From an uncultured Chitinophaga sp. (GTDB lineage: Bacteria > Bacteroidota > Bacteroidia > Chitinophagales > Chitinophagaceae): a DNA stretch of 64,000 nt. Made by a program: the position numbers and the translations under genes. This document shows, one piece after another, positions 25,128 to 33,711 of the stretch. The stretch spans positions 124,001-188,000 of the forward strand of contig NZ_CAMLHC010000016.1 of the NCBI RefSeq assembly GCF_946479755.1, given 5' to 3'. Within the stretch, counting starts at the first letter, position 1, and each line of letters opens with the position of its first letter. The notes under the pieces were generated by a model, which made no database searches, had not been told where the DNA came from, and was given only the letters and a program-made list of their open reading frames with translations.

Positions 25128-28100
25128 ATGAAAATATCCGGTTATGCCGTCAGGAACTACCAGTTCACCCTCGTCATCTTCCTGATGATTATTGTGCTCG
25201 GCATCACAACCATCCTCAATATGCCCCGCTCCGAAGATCCGGAAATGCAGGCGCCTCAGTTTACCGTAGTGGTCATCTATCCCGGCACCAGTCCCAAAGA
25301 CATGGAAGACCTCGTAGTAGACCCGCTTGAAAAAGATATCTACGGCCTCGCGGATATCAAACGCCTGCGCACCGCCATCAGCGACGGCGTAGCCGTACTC
25401 CGCGTGGAATATAAATACGAATCCAACGTAGACCAGAAATACCAGGAACTCGTCCGGGAAATCAATAATAAAAAAGCTTCCCTCCCGGCAGACATCTATA
25501 GCATAGAGGTTAAAAAACTGGAACCCTCCGATGTAAACGTCTTACAGGTAGCATTGATATCTGAAAATGCTTCGAGAGATAAGTTGCGATACTATGCCGA
25601 AAAATTACAGGAAGACCTGGAAAAAGTTTCCAGCCTCAAAAATGTGAAGATACACGGCCTCCCCGATCAACAAGTAAGGGTAGAACTGGAGCTGGACAAA
25701 ATGGCGCAGCTCCATCTTCCCACCGGTACCGTCATGGCCGCCATCCAGGGCGAGATGGCCAATATACCCGGCGGCAGTATTGACGCAGGGGATAAAAGCT
25801 TCAATATCAAAACCAGCGGCAACTATAAAAACATCGATGAAATCAGCAACACGATCGTCACCGCCGCCAATGGCAAAAACATCTTCCTGAAAGATATTGC
25901 AAGGGTGTACTACGGTTTTGAAGATGAGAAATATTTTACGCGGCTCAACGGGCATCGCAACGTCAGTGTATCTGCCGCCCAAAAGGCCGGTGAAAACATC
26001 AGTAAAACGCAATTACAATACAAGCCCGTCATCGAACAATTCAAAAAAACACTCCCGGCCAACATCGATATGGTGCAGTATTTCGACCAGGCAGACGCCG
26101 TGAACCACCGGTTGAGCGGGCTGGGCAAAGACTTCCTCATCGCTATTGCGCTCGTGGCGTTTACCCTGTTACCGTTAGGACAGCGGCCGGCGCTCATTGT
26201 AATGATCTCCATTCCGCTATCGCTCTCCATCGGTATCGTACTATTGCAGTTATTCGGCTATAACCTCAATCAGCTCAGCATTGTAGGGCTCGTGGTGGCC
26301 CTCGGCCTCCTGGTAGACGACAGCATTGTGGTCATAGAAAATATTGAGCGATGGATGCTGGAAGGACATTCCAGGATGGAAGCCACCCTGAAAGCCACCT
26401 CCCAGATAGGCATGGCCGTTATTGGTTGCACCGCCACGCTTATCATTGCTTTTATGCCGCTGGTATTCCTGCCCGAGGGCAGTGGTGATTTTATCCGCAG
26501 CATGCCGCTGGCGGTGATCTTCAGCGTGCTGGCCTCTATGGTCGTTTCGCTGACCATCATCCCCTTCCTTGCCAGCCGGCTGCTGAAAGCACACACCGGT
26601 CATCCGGAAGGGAATATTTTCATGCGCCTGCTGAAAAAACTGATCCATGGCAGCTATGCCAGGCTGCTGGACAAAGCCCTGCATCGGCCGGTGCTGACCA
26701 TCCTCGTGTCCCTGGTGCTCTTCGGCGGTTCCATGGTACTCATGAAAGCGGTTGGCTTTGGCCTCTTCCCTGCTTCCGAAAAGCCACAGTTCCTGATCAA
26801 CGTGCTCACGCCTCCCCAGTCCAATCTTGCTTATACCAACAGTATCGTAGAAAAACTGGAGAAAGAACTGAAGCAGGAAAAGAGCATCCGCTTCATCGCC
26901 AGCAATATCGGAAAAGGTAATCCCCGCATCTATTACAACGAAGTACAGGAAAATGAACACAGTGACTACGCGCAGTTGTTTATCCAGCTGGACCCCAATA
27001 CCAGTCCGGTCGACAAGATAGCCCTGATAGAAAATCTCCGTAAAAAATGGACGCCTTATCCCGGGGCAAAAGTGGAGGTAAAGAATTTTGAACAGGGCCC
27101 TCCCATTACCGCCCCTGTGGAGGTGCGGCTCTTTGGCGACAACCTCGACACCTTACGTACGCTGGCCGGGCAGGTGGAAAAAATGCTGGAGAAAACGCCG
27201 GGCACCATTTATATCAACAATCCTGTCAGCACCTTAAAATCAGATATCCGTGTCAGCATAGACCGCGAGAAAGCGCAACAGCTCGGTATTCCGACCGTTA
27301 ACATCGACCGGGCCGTACGTTTAGCCATCGCCGGTATCAATCTGGGCAGGTACAACGATGAAAACGATACGGACTACGACATCGTCGTTACCAAACAAAA
27401 AAGCGGCAAACCCACGATGGACGTATTCAGGGACCTGTACGTCAATAACGCTGCCGGTACCGCCATTCCGCTGTCGCAGGTAGCCAGCGTAAAATTGGAG
27501 ACCTCCCCGTTAAGCATCAACCACCAGGAGAAAAACAGGCTGGTGGCGGTGGGCGCCTTTGTGAAAAAAGGATTTCTACCAGACCGTGTTATCAACGACG
27601 TTATCCGGCAGATGGACCAGCTACAGCTGCCGAAAGGTTACTCTTACGAGATGGGAGGTGAAGTGGAAAGCAGGAACAATTCCTTCGGCGGTTTTATGAG
27701 CATCATCATAGTGACCATCTTCCTGTTCATTGCCGTGCTGGTACTGGAATTCAAGACTTTCAAAAGTACGCTGATCGTATTATCCGTGATCCCCCTGGGC
27801 ATTGTGGGCGCTGCCGTAGCACTGTGGCTTACCGGCAATTCGCTTTCCTTTATCGCCATCGTGGGATTGATTGCCCTTGCCGGCATTGAAGTGAAAAACA
27901 CCATTTTGCTGGTAGACTTCACCAACCAGTTACGGGCGCAGGGTAAAACACTGGAAGAAGCGATCCGGGAGGCCGGCGAGATCCGGTTCCTGCCGATTGT
28001 ATTAACATCGCTGACCGCCATCGGGGGGCTGATACCCATCGCCATCTCCACCAACCCCATGATTGCGCCGCTGGCCATCGTATTGATAGGAGGCCTGATC

Positions 28101-28253
28101 AGCTCCACCCTGCTGTCGCGGATCGTTACGCCGGTGGTTTATAAGCTGATGCCGCCGAAGATAGCCGTGGAACCGCCGCTACACCCTGACAGTAACGGCA
28201 ACGGACATGGGTGTCAACTGTCTATTCCGAAGGAAGCGGTGCTGAATTCGTAA
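25128..28253 (+). CDS. RND-family efflux permease (HAE1/AcrB-like)
   Basis: 1041 aa, normal length for the hydrophobe/amphiphile RND family. N-terminal helix (VRNYQFTLVIFLMIIVLGITTILNMP), porter domain, helices 2-6 with the proton-relay acids in GLLVDDSIVVIENIERWM (the AcrB-like GLLVDDAI helix), a second large periplasmic loop, and the C-terminal helix group (FKSTLIVLSVIPLGIVGAA; GLIALAGIEVKNTILLVDF). A proton-driven exporter of drugs, detergents or metabolites. It is last in the operon and 11 nt after the adaptor. Confidence 0.93.
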   Translation: MKISGYAVRNYQFTLVIFLMIIVLGITTILNMPRSEDPEMQAPQFTVVVIYPGTSPKDMEDLVVDPLEKDIYGLADIKRLRTAISDGVAVLRVEYKYESNVDQKYQELVREINNKKASLPADIYSIEVKKLEPSDVNVLQVALISENASRDKLRYYAEKLQEDLEKVSSLKNVKIHGLPDQQVRVELELDKMAQLHLPTGTVMAAIQGEMANIPGGSIDAGDKSFNIKTSGNYKNIDEISNTIVTAANGKNIFLKDIARVYYGFEDEKYFTRLNGHRNVSVSAAQKAGENISKTQLQYKPVIEQFKKTLPANIDMVQYFDQADAVNHRLSGLGKDFLIAIALVAFTLLPLGQRPALIVMISIPLSLSIGIVLLQLFGYNLNQLSIVGLVVALGLLVDDSIVVIENIERWMLEGHSRMEATLKATSQIGMAVIGCTATLIIAFMPLVFLPEGSGDFIRSMPLAVIFSVLASMVVSLTIIPFLASRLLKAHTGHPEGNIFMRLLKKLIHGSYARLLDKALHRPVLTILVSLVLFGGSMVLMKAVGFGLFPASEKPQFLINVLTPPQSNLAYTNSIVEKLEKELKQEKSIRFIASNIGKGNPRIYYNEVQENEHSDYAQLFIQLDPNTSPVDKIALIENLRKKWTPYPGAKVEVKNFEQGPPITAPVEVRLFGDNLDTLRTLAGQVEKMLEKTPGTIYINNPVSTLKSDIRVSIDREKAQQLGIPTVNIDRAVRLAIAGINLGRYNDENDTDYDIVVTKQKSGKPTMDVFRDLYVNNAAGTAIPLSQVASVKLETSPLSINHQEKNRLVAVGAFVKKGFLPDRVINDVIRQMDQLQLPKGYSYEMGGEVESRNNSFGGFMSIIIVTIFLFIAVLVLEFKTFKSTLIVLSVIPLGIVGAAVALWLTGNSLSFIAIVGLIALAGIEVKNTILLVDFTNQLRAQGKTLEEAIREAGEIRFLPIVLTSLTAIGGLIPIAISTNPMIAPLAIVLIGGLISSTLLSRIVTPVVYKLMPPKIAVEPPLHPDSNGNGHGCQLSIPKEAVLNS

Positions 28254-28261
28254 TTCTTCCT

Positions 28262-28269
28262 TATTTTTG
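28262..28269 (+). promoter_or_regulatory. -7 element of the small barrel gene
   Basis: TATTTTTG fits TAnnTTTG and lies 46 nt upstream of the ATG at 28316. It separates this gene from the efflux operon. Confidence 0.5.
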
Positions 28270-28315
28270 GGACTATTACGTTTACTACCACCATTTCCTC
28301 TGAAAATTTGTTCTT

Positions 28316-28819
28316 ATGAAAAGAAACATCCTGGCGTTTATCGCAGTCATGTTGACGGTATGCATCGGTGCCCAGCAATCACAGGCACAATTAAAACGAT
28401 TCAGTATCGGTCCTTATGTGGAAGCCGGTTTTCCTACCGGTGATTTCAGCAACTCCCACAAGCCTGGTTTCGGCGTAGGGCTTGGCGCTGACGTAAAACT
28501 CGTAGCCGGTCTGACCGCCGTAGGTTCTGTCGGATTTATGTATTTCAAAGGCAAAACCGACAATAACATCAGTTATGCTTCAGCGAAGGTAATACCGGTA
28601 AGACTTGGTCTTCGTTATACCCTGGTATCTATCCTGTATGTAAAAGCAGAAGGTGGTACTGTCAACTTCACCGGCGATTACAACAACGGTACCGGCGCAT
28701 TGTTTGCTCCCGGCATCGGCATCCGCCTGCTCGGCCTGGATGTGGAAGGTAAATATGAAGCCTGGTTTAAAGATGGCACCCATGGATTCTGGGGCCTGAA
28801 AGCGGGATATAATTTCTAA
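28316..28819 (+). CDS. Small outer-membrane beta-barrel protein
   Basis: 167 aa. Signal peptide MKRNILAFIAVMLTVCIGAQQSQAQ. About eight alternating amphipathic strands follow (FSIGPYVEAGFPTGDF, GFGVGLGADVKLVAGLTAVGSVGFMYF, VIPVRLGLRYTL, YVKAEGGTVNFTG), ending with a C-terminal Phe (WGLKAGYNF), the outer-membrane insertion signal. The size and pattern match the OmpX/porin-family PF13568 type. No specific function is evident; it is flanked by its own promoter and terminator. Confidence 0.8.
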   Translation: MKRNILAFIAVMLTVCIGAQQSQAQLKRFSIGPYVEAGFPTGDFSNSHKPGFGVGLGADVKLVAGLTAVGSVGFMYFKGKTDNNISYASAKVIPVRLGLRYTLVSILYVKAEGGTVNFTGDYNNGTGALFAPGIGIRLLGLDVEGKYEAWFKDGTHGFWGLKAGYNF

Positions 28820-28874
28820 TTGATTTAAGGCACCTGCCAGGTGACATAAATTTTAGTTGAGCCATCAACAGACG

Positions 28875-28912
28875 GAAAAGGAGAAGATCGAAATCTTCTC
28901 CTTTTCTATTGG
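28875..28912 (+). terminator. Strong terminator after the barrel gene
   Basis: Perfect 14-bp stem GAAAAGGAGAAGAT / ATCTTCTCCTTTTC with a CGAA loop (28875-28906). Confidence 0.75.
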
Positions 28913-29095
28913 GTGAAATCGGGATCCTGGGAAGATTATTTTTTGAGATTTATACCACTTTTAGATGCCTAAGTTGTCGTTAAAACAAAGATTTTTTAAC
29001 CCAAAAAGATGGAACAACCTATGTGTAAAGCCAGCATACAAAACTTCATCGACGAGAGCACAAATGAATTAATAAAAAATACTATTTGTACAATC

Positions 29096-29127
29096 TTGGG
29101 GAACGCGAAGTGATTCCAGTATATTTG
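29096..29127 (+). promoter_or_regulatory. Promoter of the AT-rich gene pair
   Basis: TTG at 29096 and TATATTTG at 29120-29127, spacer 21 nt, 57 nt upstream of the ATG at 29185. Confidence 0.5.
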
Positions 29128-29184
29128 CGTATCGGTAACGTTCTCTGATAAAAACTTCTTCTTAACATTTAAAAAAAATAAGTA

Positions 29185-29400
29185 ATGACTGGTAATAATA
29201 TCATCACAATAATAATTGCAGTAGTATTTAGTTCGACGTTACTTATTCCCGTTCTCAGAATCCTGAAAATCAGTTTGAGTCACTTTAAGAAAATAAAAAT
29301 TAAAAGTAAAAGTGGAGAAACTGTTGAACTTGATTTCGAAAAGAAGAATGATATAAATACTGTTATTAGCTTTACAGATATATTTCTTGGCCTTAAATAG
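29185..29400 (+). CDS. Unknown small membrane protein, 71 aa
   Basis: One N-terminal membrane helix (NIITIIIAVVFSSTLLIPVLRIL), then a basic stretch (HFKKIKIKSKSG) and a short acidic cytoplasmic tail (ETVELDFEKKNDIN). By the positive-inside rule the tail is cytoplasmic. No family was recognised. Its promoter is good and its composition is far more AT-rich than the surroundings, which suggests acquisition by transfer. The next frame begins 8 nt later and probably belongs to the same transcript. Confidence 0.5.
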   Translation: MTGNNIITIIIAVVFSSTLLIPVLRILKISLSHFKKIKIKSKSGETVELDFEKKNDINTVISFTDIFLGLK

Positions 29401-29408
29401 TTGAATGC

Positions 29409-29822
29409 TTGGCGAAAATAAAACCCCAATTAACATCTACTAAAGCACTCAAAAACAATATTGATAATATAGCGGGAGCAGGAGGAGGAATGTTATTAGT
29501 GAGGTTAGCCCAAAATCTACCTGAAACGAACGTATACAAGTCCTGGTTAATCATTCTAGCTCCGGCGCTTACTTTATTTATTAAGTACATTTGGAACTTT
29601 CTTTCCCCGGAAGTATCCTTCTATGTAAAAAAAATAAAGACGAAAAGGGCCAGGAACAAGCTAATAACGCAAATTGACAAGCTATTGGAAGACCCAACTA
29701 TCAGCGAAGAGAAAAAGAGTTCGCTGCGAGGAAAAAGAGAGCAAGTCCCCCCTCAGATAAACCTCGGTACAAACCCACCCTGGGTACATCCCGGTACGGG
29801 AATGATGTTATCCCCGCTCTGA
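29409..29822 (+). CDS. Unknown membrane protein, 137 aa, 3' end running into the opposite gene
   Basis: Only a TTG start (29409) is available. There is an N-terminal basic region, a glycine-rich segment and a membrane helix (WLIILAPALTLFIKYIWNFL), then a charged helical tail (KKIKTKRARNKLITQIDKLLEDPTISEEKKSSLRGKR). The last ~23 residues are antisense to the well-conserved C-terminus of the minus-strand gene ending at 29753, so the frame may have lost its own 3' end when the island was inserted. No family was recognised; a truncated gene is possible. Confidence 0.4.
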   Translation: MAKIKPQLTSTKALKNNIDNIAGAGGGMLLVRLAQNLPETNVYKSWLIILAPALTLFIKYIWNFLSPEVSFYVKKIKTKRARNKLITQIDKLLEDPTISEEKKSSLRGKREQVPPQINLGTNPPWVHPGTGMMLSPL

Positions 29823-30427
29823 TCAACATTTGGCAGGTTCATGATATTGGGATACCATGTTTTCCGCAAGGCGGGGTCCAATGCTGCCAGTTCCACCAAC
29901 ACATGATAGCCGCCTCTTGTTTCCATCACTGTCAGACAGGACGGGTTCACAAATTCTTTTATTTTCTCCAGGATAGCGGGGTCTTTGGCATCCACGTCGA
30001 TATCTATGTAATATTTGTTGCTGCAGGACTGCTGGATGGCGCTCATCACTTCCTGGTGCGGATTTTTTGCGCTGGCATTGGCCTGGATATTCTGCGCAAA
30101 GGTCACCAGGGAGGCGAAAGTGGCTTTCCAGAGATCGCGGGGGTTGACGCTGATATACAGCGCCAGCGCCTCCTGCGGGATGGGCATGCCGCGCTGGGTG
30201 TATGCGCCTACGGCGCATTCCAGTTGACGGATCTTTTCCAGCATACCTTCTTTGGTGCTGGTAAAACGCTTCAGTTGTTGCTTGTCTGACTTAAAGCCGT
30301 GGCCTTCTTCCAGGTATTTGGTGCGGGCCAGCAGAGACAGGTAGTACTGTTCCTGTTCATTACACACAGGAAGCCATTCGATGAAGGCTTTCAGGGCGTC
30401 TTCATCATGGATGATCTTATAATTCAT
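29753..30427 (-). CDS. Conserved Bacteroidota protein, possibly primase-like fold
   Basis: 224 aa, cytoplasmic. The N-terminal helical half starts MNYKIIHDEDALKAFIEWLP. The C-terminal half is alpha/beta with acidic YYIDIDVDAKDPAILEKIKEF, then LTVMETRGGYHVLVEL and a closing IPVPGCTQGGFVPRF. The acidic pair followed by a His on a strand (GYHVLVE) is reminiscent of archaeo-eukaryotic primase-like folds, but this is impression only. It lies 8 nt downstream of the epimerase gene, in the same direction. It overlaps the AT-rich plus-strand frame by 70 nt at the 3' end. Confidence 0.6.
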   Translation of the reverse strand: MNYKIIHDEDALKAFIEWLPVCNEQEQYYLSLLARTKYLEEGHGFKSDKQQLKRFTSTKEGMLEKIRQLECAVGAYTQRGMPIPQEALALYISVNPRDLWKATFASLVTFAQNIQANASAKNPHQEVMSAIQQSCSNKYYIDIDVDAKDPAILEKIKEFVNPSCLTVMETRGGYHVLVELAALDPALRKTWYPNIMNLPNVDQSGDNIIPVPGCTQGGFVPRFI

Positions 30428-30435
30428 GGCATTGA

Positions 30436-31305
30436 TTAAAAAAAGGTGGCTGTCCAGGTACGTTCGAAAGAGGCGCCCGGGGCCAGCCGGTTGATGCCTT
30501 CTTTCTCCGCCAGTTCACCCGTGGCGGCAACATTGTCTGCGATTCCGCACCACGGCTCTATGCATACGAAATCTGCGTTCTTTGCCGCCCAGATGCCCAT
30601 GAAGGGAAATCCGCTGAAAGTTACGCTGAGGCCATGCGGTGTTTTACCGCTGTTGATGCTGATGGTGTCGGAAGCCAGCTCTTTGAAGACAAGCGCGTCT
30701 TCGAGGAACAGTGATTTTTTCAGGGGCAGGTGCTGTGTATGGTCCAGCAGGGGGACGGACTGCAGCTCTATCTGTCCGCCGGGTGACAACGGATAGCGGC
30801 CTGCTGTTTCGGTTTTATTGAACGTGAGATGATAGTCTTCATAACCGGTACCTGCCACAAGCGGCACATTAAATGCCGGATGGCCGCCTACGGAGAACAG
30901 TAATTCTTTACTGTCGGTATTCTGCACGTGGTAGGTCACGCTCAGGGTATCGCCTTCCAGGGCGTAGCCAACGCGGAAATCGAACCGGAACGGGTATACA
31001 GCCCTGGTAGCGTCGTTGTCAGTCAACCGGAACACCACTTCTGTAGCGGACTGTGTCAGTACTTCGAACACCTGTTCGCGGGCGAAGCCATGCCTGCCCA
31101 GCGTGTAGCTGTTACCGTTATAAGTGTAGGTATTATCTTTCAACCCACCTACGATAGGAAACAGTACCGGGCTTTTTTTACCCCATATGGCAGGATCGCC
31201 GCCCCAGAGGTATTCCAGTCCGTTATCTTTGCGGATAATATGTTGCAGTTCAGCGCCGGTAGCAGTCAGCGAGACAGTCAGCTGATCGTTGGAAATAGTT
31301 ATCAT
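30436..31305 (-). CDS. Aldose 1-epimerase family protein, LacX-like
   Basis: 289 aa, cytoplasmic. LacX/YihR-type galactose mutarotase fold: LTATGAELQHIIRKDNGLEYLWGGDPAIWGKKSPVLFPIVGGLKDN, catalytic-region LGRHGFAREQVFEV (His), SVGGHPAFNVPL (His), and VCIEPWCGIADN (Glu near the C-terminus). Likely interconverts anomers of a hexose or related sugar; the exact substrate of LacX-type members is unclear. Minus-strand TATCTTCG (31327-31334), one base off consensus, may be its -7 element. Confidence 0.85.
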   Translation of the reverse strand: MITISNDQLTVSLTATGAELQHIIRKDNGLEYLWGGDPAIWGKKSPVLFPIVGGLKDNTYTYNGNSYTLGRHGFAREQVFEVLTQSATEVVFRLTDNDATRAVYPFRFDFRVGYALEGDTLSVTYHVQNTDSKELLFSVGGHPAFNVPLVAGTGYEDYHLTFNKTETAGRYPLSPGGQIELQSVPLLDHTQHLPLKKSLFLEDALVFKELASDTISINSGKTPHGLSVTFSGFPFMGIWAAKNADFVCIEPWCGIADNVAATGELAEKEGINRLAPGASFERTWTATFF

Positions 31306-31381
31306 ACGTGTAAAGCCTTAGAAAAACGAAGATAAACAAAAATTAACGCGTTCGGCTGCCTGCTGTTCGCTTCCTCCATGT

Positions 31382-31389
31382 TATCTTTG
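31382..31389 (+). promoter_or_regulatory. -7 element of the SDR gene
   Basis: TATCTTTG fits TAnnTTTG, 21 nt before the ATG at 31411. Confidence 0.55.
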
Positions 31390-31410
31390 TGCTCTTAAAA
31401 GCAGTTTCAT

Positions 31411-32127
31411 ATGGAATCATTACAAGGAAAAAAGGTGCTGATCACCGGCGGCGGAAAAGGTATCGGGAGAGCCGTAGCGGTGGCGCTGGCACAGGAAGGG
31501 GCAGACATTGCTTTAATAGGACGTAGCGAAGCACCGTTACAGGAAGTTGTCGCCGCACTCGCCGGCACCGGCGTAAAGGCGGCCTATGCCATTGCTGACG
31601 TGGGCGTGATGGAAGAAGTGGATAAAGCCGTGGCCAGTCTCACGCAACAACTGGGCAGCATTGACATCCTGATCAACAACGCCGGCATCGCCGCTTTCGG
31701 CGGTTTTATGGACCTCACGCCTGCGCAGTGGGAAGACATTATCCGGGTGAACCTGCTCGGCGTGTACTACGTTACCCGTGCTGTATTACCTGCCATGATT
31801 GACCGTAAATCCGGTGATATCATCAACATATCTTCTACTGCAGGTCAACGCGGCGCTCCGCTCACCAGCGCTTACAGTGCCTCCAAGTTCGGGCTGCTGG
31901 GCCTCACGGAATCGCTGATGCTGGAAGTGCGGAAGCACAATATCCGTGTCAGCGCGCTGACGCCCAGCACTATTGCTACGGACATGGCCAAAGAACTGAA
32001 CCTGACAGACGGTAATCCGGAGAAGGTATTACAGCCGGAAGATCTTGCGGAGCTGATCGTAGCGCAACTGAAGATGAGCAGAAGGGTGTTGCTGAAAACA
32101 GCGTCTATCTGGTCTACCAATCCATAA
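31411..32127 (+). CDS. Short-chain dehydrogenase/reductase, FabG-like
   Basis: 238 aa, classical SDR. Cofactor motif [12 protein letters not shown] with a following IGRSE (favours NADP), NNAG at about residue 89, catalytic Ser in INISSTAGQ, Tyr and Lys in SAYSASKFG. It is annotated in relatives as 3-ketoacyl-ACP reductase, but no fatty-acid genes are adjacent, so the substrate is open. It ends in a strong terminator at 32186-32211. Confidence 0.88.
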   Translation: MESLQGKKVLITGGGKGIGRAVAVALAQEGADIALIGRSEAPLQEVVAALAGTGVKAAYAIADVGVMEEVDKAVASLTQQLGSIDILINNAGIAAFGGFMDLTPAQWEDIIRVNLLGVYYVTRAVLPAMIDRKSGDIINISSTAGQRGAPLTSAYSASKFGLLGLTESLMLEVRKHNIRVSALTPSTIATDMAKELNLTDGNPEKVLQPEDLAELIVAQLKMSRRVLLKTASIWSTNP

Positions 32128-32185
32128 CGTTGATTTGCATGATGCATACTGATCCGCCTGATGTGGAGATGGTATCAAACATACG

Positions 32186-32218
32186 AAGGCCGGCCCCTGG
32201 GGGCCGGCCTTTCTTTTT
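32186..32218 (+). terminator. Terminator after the SDR gene
   Basis: 12-bp stem AAGGCCGGCCCC / GGGGCCGGCCTT with a 2-nt centre, followed by TCTTTTT. It lies between convergent genes. Confidence 0.75.
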
Positions 32219-32270
32219 GAGTTATCATAGCCCGGGGCTTAGCCAGGGAATGATATATATAATGGGTTAG

Positions 32271-33257
32271 TCAGTGACTGTTGTTAAGCCGTACGATTTC
32301 TTTTGACAATGCAAATTTAATGCCCAGAATAGCGAGGATGTTATCCATCTTGTCGAAGTTTTTGCCGAAGGCGGCTACCGCATAGAAGCTGTCGCTGATC
32401 ATGAAGTTGGTCACAAAGGCGAGGCGGTCGTAGCTTTGACCATCTTTAAGATCGCGGCGGTTCACATATTCTGCGGAGAGGTCGAAGCGGCCTTTCTGGT
32501 AGTTGGCGGAGAGGCCATAGTCCAGCAGCTGGCTGTTGTAGGGAAAGCTGCCGGTGGCTACGTCCTGGCTGTTCCAGATATAGCGGCCGAGGGCGATGAA
32601 ATCGAGCGGGAATTTACCCGGCGCCCAGCGGATGTTGGTCCATATACCGGAGCGGTTGGAGGCGAGGTCTTTAAACCGGTTGCCCGGTGCACTACCCGCC
32701 AGGGCGCCTGCCAGTTCCACGATGATAAGGCCTTTGTTGCGTTGTACGTCGAACATATCCCGCAGTTCCGCGTTCTTTTGGGCCAGCGCCACCGTATCCA
32801 GCTGTGACGGATCTTCCACGGCCAGCAGGGCTTCTATTTCCTTTTTCTTCTGCAGCATGGCCTCGCGGTTGCGGCGGTAATAGAACCGGAACACCTGCGT
32901 GCGGAAGCCTGCGGAGATGCTGGTACTGGTATCTGTTCTGAAAGTGGCCGCAGAGATGTTGAAGGTTTGCAGCAGCGGAAATTTATTGTTGAGATACCGC
33001 TCAAACGTGAGGTTAGGTTTGTTGGTCAGCCAGTAAGGCGTAACATCCACCGCGCCGCCCTGCCAGAGATTGATCAGGCTGATGCCAAAGGCTTTGGGAT
33101 TAGTGGGTTTATCGATGGCCGCCGGCGCCTTGTCTGCCAGCACCAGTCCGGGTGACGAAGGCATGGTCATATCGGAAATCTTCAGAGAATCCTTTAACTG
33201 GGCATAGCCGGGATGGGCGGCTGCCAGGAGCAACACCCACCATAATAACTTTTTCAT
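32271..33257 (-). CDS. Unknown outer-membrane or secreted protein, 328 aa
   Basis: Signal peptide MKKLLWWVLLLAAAHPGYAQ. After a linker it has barrel-like alternating segments (FGISLINLWQGGAVDVTPYWLT, TSISAGFRTQVFRFYYRR, DYGLSANYQKGRFDLSAEYVNRR, LAFVTNFMISDSFYAVAAFGKNF), interrupted by a charged helix (REAMLQKKKEIEALL). It does not end in Phe, but a barrel is still plausible. No family is recognised. It is 3 nt downstream of the 118-aa gene and shares its promoter. Confidence 0.65.
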   Translation of the reverse strand: MKKLLWWVLLLAAAHPGYAQLKDSLKISDMTMPSSPGLVLADKAPAAIDKPTNPKAFGISLINLWQGGAVDVTPYWLTNKPNLTFERYLNNKFPLLQTFNISAATFRTDTSTSISAGFRTQVFRFYYRRNREAMLQKKKEIEALLAVEDPSQLDTVALAQKNAELRDMFDVQRNKGLIIVELAGALAGSAPGNRFKDLASNRSGIWTNIRWAPGKFPLDFIALGRYIWNSQDVATGSFPYNSQLLDYGLSANYQKGRFDLSAEYVNRRDLKDGQSYDRLAFVTNFMISDSFYAVAAFGKNFDKMDNILAILGIKFALSKEIVRLNNSH

Positions 33258-33260
33258 GGT

Positions 33261-33617
33261 TTACTTAAAATTAAAGTCCAGCAAAAAAGACATGATATCC
33301 CCGTCTGTTTTTACTTCATCCTGATACAGGAGTACAGAAGGGCTACAGGCGCTGATAGCGTAGGTAACGACAATACCGTTGGTGAGGCTGTTCGTATCCA
33401 GTACATTGGTGGTCACCTTCAGCGTTTTCCCTTTCAGGTCTGCTGCTGTGCCCAGCCGGAGGTTACGGATTTCGCCCTTGGACAGGGCAACAGGGTCTTT
33501 GTCGAAACGTACCACGCTGGCGCCGATCTGGGCATTACCGATGGTAATGTTAAGGATAACGTCCGATCCCGGGTTAACGGTAAGGTCGGCACTCTCCTTT
33601 CGTTTTCTGATGGCCAT
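33261..33617 (-). CDS. Unknown 118-aa beta-rich protein
   Basis: No signal peptide (MAIRKRKESADLTVNPGSD). The rest is mostly beta-strand (VILNITIGNAQIGASVVRF, KTLKVTTNVLDTN, GIVVTYAISACSPSVLLY). It is the first gene of a two-gene operon with the exported 328-aa protein. The spacing of 3 nt suggests coupled function. No family is recognised. Confidence 0.6.
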   Translation of the reverse strand: MAIRKRKESADLTVNPGSDVILNITIGNAQIGASVVRFDKDPVALSKGEIRNLRLGTAADLKGKTLKVTTNVLDTNSLTNGIVVTYAISACSPSVLLYQDEVKTDGDIMSFLLDFNFK

Positions 33618-33626
33618 AGGATATTC

Positions 33627-33654
33627 AATTACAAATTACGAATTACCAATTAGG
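33627..33654. repeat. Four tandem copies of a 7-mer, AATTAC(N)
   Basis: AATTACA, AATTACG, AATTACC, AATTAGG in direct succession, in the leader of the 118-aa gene. It lies between the -7 element (33678-33685) and the start codon. Confidence 0.75.
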
Positions 33655-33677
33655 GGTTCCTTTACGGAAGGTTGATA

Positions 33678-33685
33678 CAAAGATA
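33678..33685 (-). promoter_or_regulatory. -7 element of the 118-aa/328-aa operon
   Basis: Minus-strand TATCTTTG fits TAnnTTTG. It gives a leader of about 55 nt that includes the 7-mer repeat. Confidence 0.5.
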
Positions 33686-33711
33686 GGTTGTCACTACGCA
33701 GGGTATCTGCA

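Larger units (their letters stand above)
28820..29184. other. Intergenic region: terminator, then AT-rich island start
   Basis: 365 bp. The left part holds the terminator at 28875-28906. From about 28980 the composition becomes strongly AT-rich. A 34-codon frame (29009-29113) is present but unsupported. A promoter for the next gene lies at 29096-29127. Confidence 0.5.

Noticed and set aside
29009..29113. 34-codon frame starting MEQPMCKAS at the left edge of the AT-rich island
   Set aside because: No ribosome or promoter signal, no recognised motif, and the length is well within chance in AT-rich DNA.
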